Notes under the pieces: generated by a model
The model's database searches: none
Told to the model about the DNA's origin: nothing
What the model saw: only the letters and a program-made list of their open reading frames with translations
Part shown: positions 1 to 5,865 of the stretch, in pieces
Numbering within the stretch: the stretch's first letter is position 1
Layout: the number at the start of each line of letters is the position of its first letter
NCBI GenBank assembly: GCA_030647705.1
Contig: JAUSJJ010000239.1
Span: 1 to 7,985, forward strand
Source: Dehalococcoidia bacterium
GTDB lineage: Bacteria; Chloroflexota; Dehalococcoidia; JAUSJJ01
DNA: 7,985 nt
Reading direction: 5' to 3'
Made by a program: the position numbers and the translations under genes

Positions 1-1
1 G

Positions 2-217
2 GCCGAAAAACACAGTCTGCTGGCAAGCGCGGGCAGCGATTCGCATACGCCAAACGAGCTTGGCAACGCCTACGTGGAAATGCCGGAGTTCAGTACGCCA
101 GAGGAGTTCAAGGCCGCCCTGGCGCAGGGCACGGTCCACGGCAAGACGGCCGGCCTCTGGATCAGGGTGGTCAGCCGGTTCGCCACCATGAGACGATGGG
201 CGCTTCCTGCCAAGTAG
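2..217 (+). CDS. PHP-domain metal-dependent phosphoesterase, C-terminal end (5' end outside window)
   Basis: An open frame enters from the left edge and runs 71 codons to TAG at 215-217. Near its start it reads GSDSHTPNELGNAYVEMP, the last conserved block of PHP (polymerase and histidinol phosphatase) domains. There an Asp and a His (residues 13 and 15 of the visible part) normally bind catalytic metal, and an ELG segment follows. Next comes FSTPEEFKAAL, the helix that commonly follows in stand-alone PHP proteins, and then a basic tail. The family hydrolyses phosphoesters such as phosphorylated sugars, nucleotides or histidinol phosphate. The N-terminal HxH metal motif is outside the window, so substrate and full length cannot be judged. 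It ends 364 bp before the next gene, across a repeat-rich stretch, so co-transcription with it is doubtful. Confidence 0.8.
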   Translation, partial: AEKHSLLASAGSDSHTPNELGNAYVEMPEFSTPEEFKAALAQGTVHGKTAGLWIRVVSRFATMRRWALPAK

Positions 218-260
218 TTCGGCGTCCCGATTGCATCCCGATGCGACCGAATAGCGATCT

Positions 261-294
261 CCTCTCCCTCGACGGGAGAGGATAAAGGTGAGGG
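261..294 (+). repeat. Palindromic repeat unit 1
   Basis: A perfect hairpin CCTCTCCC-TCGAC-GGGAGAGG (8-bp arms, 5-nt loop, 261-281) is followed after 5 nt by GGTGAGGG (287-294). The GGTGAGGG is also inverted-repeated as CCCTCACC at 314-321. Units with this layout recur at 385-420 (reverse), 451-486 and, degenerate, 540-577. The pattern resembles short interspersed palindromic elements that spread through intergenic DNA. It has no coding capacity. Confidence 0.75.
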
Positions 295-384
295 TGAAAT
301 ACTTGCAGGTGCCCCCTCACCCCGTATCTGGTAAGAGGCAGGCGCTAGGGCTGGTTTGCACGAGTTCGCGTGAAGACTTCTCGA

Positions 385-420
385 CCTCACCCCTGCCCCC
401 TCTCCGCACGCAGAGAGGGG
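385..420 (-). repeat. Palindromic repeat unit 2 (reverse orientation)
   Basis: On the plus strand this reads CCTCACC (385-391), 5 nt, then CCCCTCTC (397-404), an 8-nt loop and GAGAGGGG (413-420). Read on the minus strand it is hairpin, 5 nt, GGTGAGG: the same layout as unit 1 but inverted. The arms are perfect over 8 bp, while the loop sequence differs from that of unit 1. Confidence 0.7.
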
Positions 421-450
421 AACTGAACAAGCAGCGCTGTGCAGTAGCTT

Positions 451-486
451 CCCTCTCCGTCGACGGAGAGGGACAAGAAGGTGAGG
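451..486 (+). repeat. Palindromic repeat unit 3 with a 22-bp perfect palindrome
   Basis: Positions 451-472 form an uninterrupted perfect palindrome with half-site CCCTCTCCGTC, centred on GTCGAC. After 7 nt comes GGTGAGG (480-486). The layout matches unit 1. The absence of a loop makes cruciform or dimeric protein binding as plausible as an RNA hairpin. Confidence 0.75.
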
Positions 487-510
487 CCGCCATGCGGCCT
501 TTCGCCTTGT
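484..510 (+). repeat. GC-rich hairpin downstream of repeat unit 3
   Basis: AGGCCGC-CAT-GCGGCCT (484-500) is a perfect 7-bp stem with a 3-nt loop. It is followed by TTTCGCCTTGTTAT. An imperfect outer pairing between AAGGTG upstream and CGCCTT downstream could lengthen it. It could act as a terminator for read-through from the PHP gene, but it lacks a true run of T, so I do not call it a terminator. Confidence 0.5.
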
Positions 511-539
511 TATCATGATTCGTGGAGCCAAGTATAGCT

Positions 540-577
540 CTCTCCCTCGTTGGTAGAGCCAATCACTTTTCATGAGG
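540..577 (+). repeat. Degenerate palindromic repeat unit 4
   Basis: CTCTCCC-TCGTT-GGTAGAG (540-558) keeps the stem geometry and 5-nt loop of unit 1 with one mismatched pair. A TGAGG (573-577) lies downstream, 14 nt after the stem instead of 5-7 nt. It appears to be a decayed copy whose tail now overlaps the ribosome binding site of the next gene. Confidence 0.4.
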
Positions 578-581
578 TAAC

Positions 582-1382
582 ATGTTTAAGCTGGGCTGGT
601 TTTCCACAGCACGCGGCCAGGCATCCCGAGACCTGCTGCGGACCGTCTGGGAAAAGGTCGAGGACGGCACGATCAAGGCCGAGTTCTCCTTCGTCTTCTG
701 CAATCGAGAGCCCGGCGAGTCCCCTGAAACCGACAAGTTCCTGAATCAGGTCAAGAGCTACGGCATTCCTCTGGTCACCTTCTCGTCCGTCAGGTTCAAG
801 CCCGGCCCGGGCCACCTTTCCGACCAGTGGCGTCTGGAATACGATCAAGAAATCATGCGCCGGCTTCAGCGCTTCGACCCGGAGTTGTGCTTCCTTGCCG
901 GATACAAGCTGGTGGTGGGGCCGGAGATGTGCTCCCGGTACAAGATGGTCAACCTGCACCCTGCCGCCCCGGGTGGACCTGCCGGCACCTGGCAGGAGGT
1001 CATCTGGAAGCTGATGGAGGCCAGGGCCGGCCAGACCGGCGCCATGATGCACCTGGTTACGCCCGAACTGGATAAAGGCCCCGTGGTGACCTACTGCAAG
1101 TTCTCGCTAAGGGGAAAGGACTTTGACCGGCACTGGAGGCAGACAGAGGGAAAGTCAATAGCCTCGCTCAAGGCCGAATACGGTGAGGAGTTGCCCTTGT
1201 TCAAGGCGATCAGGAAGCACGGCCTGGTCAGAGAGTTCCCCCTCATCGTGACTACGATACAGGCGTTCGCCGAAGGTCGGGTTAAGATCGAAGGCGGCCG
1301 CATCGTTGACGCGGAGGGGAACATCGTTCCCGGCTACGACCTGAGCGCAGATGTCGATCGCGCCGTGGCGGGTACGCTGTGA
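582..1382 (+). CDS. PurN-like formyltransferase with C-terminal extension
   Basis: This 266-residue protein has a formyltransferase (GART) fold. The catalytic triad is visible: N124 and H126 in NLHPAAP, and D164 in TPELDKGPVVTY. The G-x-MMH segment (TGAMMH, 152-157) lies between them as in PurN. These enzymes move a formyl group from 10-formyltetrahydrofolate to an amine, in PurN to glycinamide ribonucleotide in purine synthesis. The N-terminus (GWFSTARGQASRDLL) departs from the usual GSNLQ phosphate-binding loop. About 65 residues follow the core, ending IVPGYDLSADVDRAVAG. PurN is usually near 200 residues, so the acceptor may differ. The ATG is preceded by TGAGGT (573-578). I recall similar proteins in Dehalococcoidia annotated only as formyl transferase. 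A second copy of its 3' end lies at 2180-2268. Confidence 0.9.
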   Translation: MFKLGWFSTARGQASRDLLRTVWEKVEDGTIKAEFSFVFCNREPGESPETDKFLNQVKSYGIPLVTFSSVRFKPGPGHLSDQWRLEYDQEIMRRLQRFDPELCFLAGYKLVVGPEMCSRYKMVNLHPAAPGGPAGTWQEVIWKLMEARAGQTGAMMHLVTPELDKGPVVTYCKFSLRGKDFDRHWRQTEGKSIASLKAEYGEELPLFKAIRKHGLVREFPLIVTTIQAFAEGRVKIEGGRIVDAEGNIVPGYDLSADVDRAVAGTL

Positions 1383-1490
1383 CGAACATCGGGATGTTGG
1401 CCCCGGCTGTGTATTAGCCTGTCAATGGAGAACACTGCCTCTGGCGCGGCAAACTTATGATTTCAACAGCCGGGGCAAGAGGTGAAAGAC
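1383..1490 (+). promoter_or_regulatory. Leader of the flavoprotein gene with 11-bp inverted repeat
   Basis: GCCCCGGCTGT (1400-1410) and its exact complement ACAGCCGGGGC (1466-1476) enclose 55 bp. The right arm ends two bases before the ribosome binding site AGAGGTG (1478-1484), which is 6 nt from the ATG at 1491. TATGAT at 1456-1461 could be a -10 hexamer, but no matching -35 is visible. A small hairpin, AACAT-CGGG-ATGTT, sits at 1385-1398 just after the formyltransferase stop. The repeat could form an RNA stem next to the translation start, bind a protein dimer, or mark the ends of a small inserted element; the sequence does not decide among these. Confidence 0.5.
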
Positions 1491-2150
1491 ATGAAGGTGT
1501 TGGGCTTTAACGGAAGCCCGAGGAAGAATTGGAATACCGCTACCCTCCTGCGTAAAGCCCTGGAAGGCGCCGCTTCCCAAGGGGCGGAAACGGAATTTGT
1601 ACATCTTAACGACCTGCGATATAGAGGATGTCAGAGTTGTTTTGGCTGCAAAACGATAGGAGGTAAGAGCTACGGCTCATGCGCCACCAGAGACGACCTG
1701 ACCCCGTTTTTGGAGAGGGTCAAGACTGCAGATGCGATAGTGATGGGGTCTCCGGTCTACCTGGGAGCGGTCACCGGGGGAATGAGATCGTTCCTGGAGC
1801 GCTTGATATTTCCCTATTTGGTCTATGATGCCAAAAGCACGACAATCTTCCCCCGGAAGATAAAGACCGGTTTCATATACACGATGAACATGACCGAGGA
1901 TACTCTGAAAGGCGGCAGGTTCGGTTTCGATCACCAAATAGCCGCGACGGATCAGTTCTTGAAGCGCATTTTTGGAGTCTCGGAATGGATGGCCAGCACT
2001 GATACCTACCAGTTTGAGGACTATTCGAGAATCTATGCTCCCAGGTTCGACCCGACAACAAAAGCGCGGCGGCGGCAGGAGGTTTTTCCGTTGGATTGCC
2101 AGAAAGCCTTTGAAATGGGCGCCAGGCTGGCCGGGCTAGATAGCGGCTAG
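1491..2150 (+). CDS. Flavodoxin-fold NAD(P)H reductase / iron-sulfur flavoprotein (Isf-like)
   Basis: This 219-residue cytoplasmic protein begins MKVLGFNGSPRKNWNT. That is the first strand and FMN-phosphate loop (GSPRKNxNT) of the NADPH-dependent FMN reductase/flavodoxin-like family. A cysteine cluster C47-x2-C50-x2-C53-x10-C64 follows, then DDL and MGSPVYLGAVTGGMRSFLER (about 85-104), the second flavin-binding region. Iron-sulfur flavoproteins carry a compact C-x2-C-x2-C-x(4-7)-C motif for a 4Fe-4S cluster. The wider final gap here leaves cluster binding likely but unproven. A GTG at 1482 would add three residues, but AGAGGTG at 1478-1484, 6 nt before ATG 1491, favours the ATG. It lies 108 bp after the formyltransferase stop. 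Its sequence looks less GC-rich than its neighbours, and copies of the formyltransferase 3' end flank it, which suggests acquisition or rearrangement. The electron partner is unknown. Confidence 0.85.
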   Translation: MKVLGFNGSPRKNWNTATLLRKALEGAASQGAETEFVHLNDLRYRGCQSCFGCKTIGGKSYGSCATRDDLTPFLERVKTADAIVMGSPVYLGAVTGGMRSFLERLIFPYLVYDAKSTTIFPRKIKTGFIYTMNMTEDTLKGGRFGFDHQIAATDQFLKRIFGVSEWMASTDTYQFEDYSRIYAPRFDPTTKARRRQEVFPLDCQKAFEMGARLAGLDSG

Positions 2151-2179
2151 TGTTTCCATATTATTGGGCTTTATCCCCA

Positions 2180-2268
2180 GCGGCCGCATCGTTGATGCGG
2201 CGGGGAACATCGTTCCCGGCTACGACCTGAGCGCAGACGTCGATCGCGCCGTGGCCGGAGCGATCTGA
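2180..2268 (+). pseudogene. Remnant: duplicated 3' end of the formyltransferase gene
   Basis: Positions 2180-2268 match 1294-1382 at 81 of 89 bases without gaps, both ending at the TGA stop. In frame it still encodes GRIVDAAGNIVPGY followed by DLSADVDRAVAGAI. Four of the eight differences are silent; the others change E to A, T to A and L to I (two bases). Identity stops sharply at the left edge and just after the stop. No start codon or ribosome binding site serves it, so it is a fragment. It implies a former second formyltransferase gene or a local duplication spanning the flavoprotein gene. Confidence 0.88.
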
Positions 2269-2387
2269 ACTCCGTCTTTCCACGTCCAGGAGCCTCCTGC
2301 CATCTTGTCGCATTTGTAGGTCGGGTTTCCTAACCAGACCTACGCAGGCCCCGGGCAGATCTACCAACCTGCCCTATGTGCGTGGCT
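2269..2387. other. Intergenic gap between convergent genes with hairpins
   Basis: This gap lies after the formyltransferase remnant and before the clpX stop. It contains CAGGAG-C-CTCCTG (2287-2299), the GTAG-headed hairpin at 2316-2343, and GGGCAG/CTGCCC (2353-2358 and 2369-2374, 10-nt loop). The last could end clpX transcripts on the minus strand, but no T-run follows it there, so no intrinsic terminator is called. I see no gene. Confidence 0.55.
2316..2343. repeat. GTAG-headed REP-like hairpin
   Basis: GTAGGTC (2316-2322) pairs with GACCTAC (2337-2343). After one G-A mismatch, GGTT pairs with AACC, leaving a TCCT loop. A stem beginning GTAG and ending CTAC, with an internal GGGTT...AACC, resembles the REP-type repeats mobilised by RAYT (TnpA-REP) transposases in other bacteria. 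No RAYT gene is in the window. No T-run follows on either strand, so it is not a standard terminator. Confidence 0.5.
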
Positions 2388-3656
2388 CTAAGCAGACTCC
2401 TGGCGCAACTCTCCCATGTCAACAGGCTGCCCACCCTGCGTCAGCAGCAACGGGCGTTGGCCGCTCACCGTCTCCTTGCTGATGACGCATTTGGCAACGC
2501 CGGAGCGCGAAGGCACTTCGTACATCACATCCAGCAGAATACCTTCGATAATGCTTCTCAGCCCTCTGGCGCCCGTCTTGCGCTTCAACGCCTCCTCGGC
2601 GATAAGGTCAAGCGCTTCCGGCGTGAAATGCAGGTCTACCTTGTCCAGAGAGAAGACCTTCTGGTACTGGCGCACCAGCGAGTTCTTGGGCTCGGTGAGT
2701 ATGCGCACAAGCGCGGCCTTGTCCAGGGAATCGAGCCCTACTACCATGGGTAGACGCCCGATCAACTCAGGAATGAAGCCAAACTTGAGCAGGTCGTCGG
2801 GGAGTACCTCCTGGAGCCCGTCGCTTTGTTCGCCGTGGACATTGGCCCCAAAGCCGATGACCCTGCGCCCCGCGCCGATGCGGCGGCTGACGATCTTGTC
2901 CAGCCCTTCGAAGGTCCCGCCACAAATGAAGAGGACGTTGGTGGTATCGAAACGAATGAACTCCTGATGAGGGTGCTTGCGCCCTCCCTGAGGAGGCACG
3001 CTGGCAACAGTGCCTTCGAGTATCTTGAGCAGGCCCTGCTGCACGCCTTCGCCAGAAACATCTCTGGTAATAGACGGGTTCTCAGACTTGCGAGCGATCT
3101 TGTCTATCTCATCGATATAGATGATGCCGCGTTCAGCTATGGCGAAGTCGAAGTCGGCGGCCTGGATAACCCGCAACAATCTGTTCTCAACGTCCTCACC
3201 GACATAGCCCGCTTCAGTCAATGCCGTGGCGTCACTGATGCTGAAAGGAACGTCCAGTACCTTGGCCAGCGTGCGAGCCAGGAGAGTCTTGCCGCATCCG
3301 GTAGGCCCGACCATCAGGATATTGGTCTTCTCCAAGTCTACATCGCCGGGACCGCCCATCTGTGAGATACGTTTGTAGTGGTTATAGACTGCCACGCTGA
3401 GGGCCTTCTTAGCGTGCTCTTGCCCGACTACATGGTCGCTGAGCCGGTCGCAGATGGTCTTGGGGGTCAGCGCCTTGGGCGCCTTCGGCTTGACGGAGGC
3501 TGGGGCCTCGTCGTCGACTATCTCTCGGCACAGATCGAGACACTCGTTGCAGATAAAGACCGAGCCCGGCCCGGCCACCAGCTTGCTCACCTCATCCTGG
3601 CCTTTGCCACAGAACGAGCACCTGTAGCCGGCATTGGCGCCCTTAGAGTTAGTCAT
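2388..3656 (-). CDS. clpX: ATP-dependent Clp protease ATP-binding subunit ClpX
   Basis: ClpX is an AAA+ hexamer that recognises degrons, unfolds proteins and threads them into ClpP. This 422-residue protein is full length. It has an N-terminal zinc-binding domain with C13, C16, C36 and C39; Walker A GPTGCGKT (117-124); the pore loop GYVG (150-153); Walker B IIYIDEID (178-185); an RKH loop (226-228); the arginine finger R301 in IGRLP; and sensor 2 GARGLRS (362-368). IGF (267-269) is the ClpP-docking loop, so it should partner with the ClpP encoded upstream. The ATG at 3656 has a poor ribosome binding site (AGAGGG almost abutting it, GGAG 10 nt upstream). A 191-bp gap separates it from clpP, longer than usual within an operon. 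A weak -10-like CATAAT lies at 3690-3685, so it may also have its own promoter. Confidence 0.98.
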   Translation of the reverse strand: MTNSKGANAGYRCSFCGKGQDEVSKLVAGPGSVFICNECLDLCREIVDDEAPASVKPKAPKALTPKTICDRLSDHVVGQEHAKKALSVAVYNHYKRISQMGGPGDVDLEKTNILMVGPTGCGKTLLARTLAKVLDVPFSISDATALTEAGYVGEDVENRLLRVIQAADFDFAIAERGIIYIDEIDKIARKSENPSITRDVSGEGVQQGLLKILEGTVASVPPQGGRKHPHQEFIRFDTTNVLFICGGTFEGLDKIVSRRIGAGRRVIGFGANVHGEQSDGLQEVLPDDLLKFGFIPELIGRLPMVVGLDSLDKAALVRILTEPKNSLVRQYQKVFSLDKVDLHFTPEALDLIAEEALKRKTGARGLRSIIEGILLDVMYEVPSRSGVAKCVISKETVSGQRPLLLTQGGQPVDMGELRQESA

Positions 3657-3847
3657 CCCTCTTCTACTCCGCTATGCTTCTGTGATTATGTCCCAAATGG
3701 CAGCAGGTGTGTTCCTGCCTGCGCAACACCGTCATTACGAAACCGCGACCGGCGGGCACTCGCATGACGGACCTGCTCACTGCTATCTACGCGTCCAAAT
3801 ACGCCCCGATATGCCGGAGGCCGCACAGTTGCCCCGAAACCCGAGCG
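3657..3847. other. clpP-clpX intergenic gap, no gene
   Basis: I see no credible gene in this 191-bp stretch. On the minus strand it contains CATAAT (3690-3685), one mismatch from a consensus -10, about 28 nt before the clpX ATG. At 17-bp spacing the -35 position reads AACACA, a poor match. A short stem GCAGG/CCTGC (3703-3707 and 3714-3718) lies just upstream of it. The gap is consistent with a weak internal clpX promoter or a processing region, but this is unproven. Confidence 0.35.
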
Positions 3848-4483
3848 CTAGGCCCTTTCCGTTGATTTGCCCGGTCCACCTTGCGGGCTGGCCTTAGCCA
3901 GGATCTCATCGATCAGGCCGTATTCCACGGCTTGCTCGGCGGCCAGGTAGAAATCGCGGTCGGTGTCGCGGGCTATCTTCTCGATGGGCTGCCCGGTATG
4001 CCCGGAGAGAATGCGCCTGATAATGTCCTGCATTCTCAGTATCTCCCTGGCAGCAATCTCGATATCCGCTGCCTGGCCCTGGGCCCCACCCATGGGCTGG
4101 TGCATATGAATCGTGGAATTGGGAAGGGCATACCGCTTGCCCTTGGCCCCCGCGGCCAGCAAGACGGTCCCCATGCTCGCCGCCAACCCGACACAGATGG
4201 TGGAAACAGCGGGCCGGATCAGTTGCATGGTATCATAGATAGCCAGACCGGCGCTGATGACTCCGCCGGGACAATGAAGATAAAGACTTATGTCCTTGTC
4301 AGGGTCCTCGCGCTCCAAATACAGAAGCTGCGCGATGATCAGGTTGGCCGTCTGATCATTGATGGGAGTACCCAGAAAGACGATGCGCTCTTTAAGAAGC
4401 AAAGAATAGATGTCAAAAGCGCGCTCGCCCCGAGCTCCGCTCTCGATCACCATCGGTATTATGTTCCTGGGTTCCACGTTCAT
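3848..4483 (-). CDS. clpP: ATP-dependent Clp protease proteolytic subunit ClpP
   Basis: ClpP is the 14-subunit serine peptidase chamber that degrades proteins unfolded by ClpX. From the chosen start it has 211 residues. The triad is visible: S103 in GLAASMG, H128 in HMHQPMGG, and D177 in RDTDRDFYL, with the family's spacings (25 and 49 residues). An upstream in-frame ATG at 4504 would add seven residues but has no ribosome binding site. The ATG at 4483 follows GGAGGT (4495-4490) at 6-nt spacing and gives the usual [14 protein letters not shown] beginning, so I prefer it. The strand before the active site reads LHCPGG, where most ClpP have NSPGG. The tail after IDEIL is short, basic and Gly-rich. 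It starts 32 bp after the tig stop, which fits co-transcription with tig. Confidence 0.97.
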   Translation of the reverse strand: MNVEPRNIIPMVIESGARGERAFDIYSLLLKERIVFLGTPINDQTANLIIAQLLYLEREDPDKDISLYLHCPGGVISAGLAIYDTMQLIRPAVSTICVGLAASMGTVLLAAGAKGKRYALPNSTIHMHQPMGGAQGQAADIEIAAREILRMQDIIRRILSGHTGQPIEKIARDTDRDFYLAAEQAVEYGLIDEILAKASPQGGPGKSTERA

Positions 4484-4489
4484 CCTTTT

Positions 4490-4495
4490 ACCTCC
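4490..4495 (-). promoter_or_regulatory. clpP ribosome binding site (decides the start)
   Basis: On the minus strand GGAGGT lies 6 nt before the ATG at 4483-4481. It sits inside the seven-codon extension that a start at 4504 would require. That upstream ATG is preceded by GCGCTAG, with no purine-rich match. The site therefore supports the internal start. Confidence 0.8.
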
Positions 4496-4515
4496 AAACT
4501 TCATCTAGCGCGTTT

Positions 4516-5844
4516 CTAAACCTGGCCAGGAGCCTCAGCCCCAGTAGCAGCAACGCCTGCGTCCGCTTCGCCGGTCGCTATCTTCACCAGGCGCTCCAGG
4601 GTCTTCCTGGTCAGCAACAGCATCTCCAGAGAGTGTCTGGCCGCTGGCGAATTCAACGCCTGCCTGAGCCGTTCGGCCTGTGCCCCGGCCCCGCTGGACA
4701 GCCGCTCAACCTCAGCATCGATATCCGCAGGAGTGACCTCTATTTTCTCAACCTCAGCCAACTGGCCCAGGACAAGCGAACGGGTCAGTCCTTTTTCAGC
4801 AGTCGGATGAAGCTCCTCGTGCAACTGCTCCTCGGTCTTGTTGATCGCGCTCAGGTAGTCCTCCAGCTTCACCTTGCTCTCCCCCAAGCGCGCCTTCTGC
4901 TCATCGAGAAGACGGTGCACCTCCTGCTCCACCAACTCCTCAGGATAGTCCACCTTAGAAGTTTCCACGAGGGCCGTCACTGCCTGGTCCTCGAGTTTCT
5001 TCCTGGCCTCGTCCTCGGCCTGCGCTTTCAGGTTCGCGGCCAGCCGCTGACGCAAGGCATCCAGGGTCTGGAATTCCTCTGCCACGCTCTTGGCAAACTC
5101 ATCATTGAGCTCGGGAAGGCGCTGCTGTTTGACCTCGATGACCTTGACCTTGAACACAGCCGGCTTCCCGGCAAGTTCGGCCACTGAATAGTCAGCCGGC
5201 AACGTGATTGTGAATTCCTTTTCTTCCCCTTTGGCCATACCTACCAGTTGCTCGGAGAACCCGGGTACAGGGGCCGTCAGCCCGGCCGAGGGCCGGAATG
5301 TCCCAGCCTTCTGGTCCACCAAGACTTTGTCGTCAACTTTGCCGGCGACATCCATGGTCACCATATCGTCCAGAGCCACTGCCCTTTCCACCGGCTCGAA
5401 CGTGGCGTGTGCCGACCGGAGCCGCTCCATGGCTTTGTCTACTTCGGTCTGAGGCGCCTCGACCGGTTCCCGGGCGATCCTGATCAGATGGTAATCCCCC
5501 AGTTCCACGGTCGGACGTAACGGGACGGTAGCTTTGAAGACCGGAGGCTCTGCGGTGACTACCTCTATGGAGGGGTTGCCGATGATCTTGAGGTCCTGCT
5601 CCTGCACGGCCCGTTGATATAGATCGGGGATAAGATCGTTCAGAGCATCGTCGAGGATGGCTTCTTTGCCCAAGACGCGCTCTATCAGATTACGAGGCGC
5701 CTTGCCCCGGCGAAACCCTGGAATCGAGACCCTGTTCGCCAATCTCTGGTACGCCTTTTCCAGAGACTTATCAAGGTCTGCCTGGTCTCCTTCAATGTTG
5801 AGGACTGCCTTGCTACGAGGCAGCAGTTCAGTAGAAACTTTCAA
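4516..5844 (-). CDS. tig: Trigger factor (ribosome-associated chaperone, PPIase)
   Basis: Trigger factor sits at the ribosome exit tunnel, shields nascent chains and has peptidyl-prolyl isomerase activity. From the TTG at 5844 it has 442 residues, a normal length. The ribosome-binding signature GFRRGKAP falls at residues 43-50, the position of the GFRKGKVP loop in E. coli, which supports this start. The FKBP-type PPIase domain spans about 155-240 (VPGFSEQLVGMAKGEEKEF inside it). The helical chaperone arms follow to about 422, then a short Ala/Gly-rich tail. An in-frame ATG at 5955 would add 37 non-homologous residues and run across the promoters, so I reject it. AAGGAGG (5856-5850) lies 5 nt before the TTG. 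The gene heads tig-clpP-clpX, coupling folding at the ribosome to degradation, and is divergent from aspS. Confidence 0.97.
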   Translation of the reverse strand: MKVSTELLPRSKAVLNIEGDQADLDKSLEKAYQRLANRVSIPGFRRGKAPRNLIERVLGKEAILDDALNDLIPDLYQRAVQEQDLKIIGNPSIEVVTAEPPVFKATVPLRPTVELGDYHLIRIAREPVEAPQTEVDKAMERLRSAHATFEPVERAVALDDMVTMDVAGKVDDKVLVDQKAGTFRPSAGLTAPVPGFSEQLVGMAKGEEKEFTITLPADYSVAELAGKPAVFKVKVIEVKQQRLPELNDEFAKSVAEEFQTLDALRQRLAANLKAQAEDEARKKLEDQAVTALVETSKVDYPEELVEQEVHRLLDEQKARLGESKVKLEDYLSAINKTEEQLHEELHPTAEKGLTRSLVLGQLAEVEKIEVTPADIDAEVERLSSGAGAQAERLRQALNSPAARHSLEMLLLTRKTLERLVKIATGEADAGVAATGAEAPGQV

Positions 5845-5849
5845 TCTCG

Positions 5850-5856
5850 CCTCCTT
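5850..5856 (-). promoter_or_regulatory. tig ribosome binding site (decides a TTG start)
   Basis: The minus strand reads AAGGAGG, then CGAGA, then TTG. A perfect anti-16S match at 5-nt spacing offsets the weak TTG codon. Together with the residue position of the ribosome-binding signature, it fixes the start at 5844. Confidence 0.88.
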
Positions 5857-5865
5857 GTTTTGTAA

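Larger units (their letters stand above)
218..581. other. Gene-free stretch filled with palindromic repeats
   Basis: This 364-bp gap holds no convincing gene; its open frames on both strands are low-complexity Arg/Pro/Ser reads through repeats. It begins with a small hairpin-like segment (GCAT-CCCG-ATGC at 233-244, inside TTCGG/CCGAA at 218-222 and 247-251). It then carries four copies, in both orientations, of a hairpin-plus-GGTGAGG unit (listed separately), a lone reverse tail CCCTCACC at 314-321, and a GC-rich hairpin at 484-500. The last stretch, 559-581, is the leader of the formyltransferase gene. No good sigma70-type promoter is visible. Confidence 0.75.

Noticed and set aside
258..560. 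Possible CRISPR array
   Set aside because: Units are palindromic, in both orientations, unevenly spaced and imperfect; there are no uniform spacers and no cas genes.
70..573. Minus-strand open frame of 167 codons
   Set aside because: It runs antisense through the PHP gene end and the repeat cluster, is of Arg/Ser/Pro low complexity, and resembles no family.
2353..2374. Intrinsic terminator for clpX
   Set aside because: The stem is only 6 bp with a 10-nt loop, and no T-run follows on the minus strand.
2376..3365. Plus-strand frames of 125, 183 and 179 codons opposite clpX
   Set aside because: They are antisense shadows of the fully conserved ClpX coding region.
4484..4504. Upstream ATG for clpP
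   Set aside because: It has no ribosome binding site, while GGAGGT is placed for the ATG at 4483.
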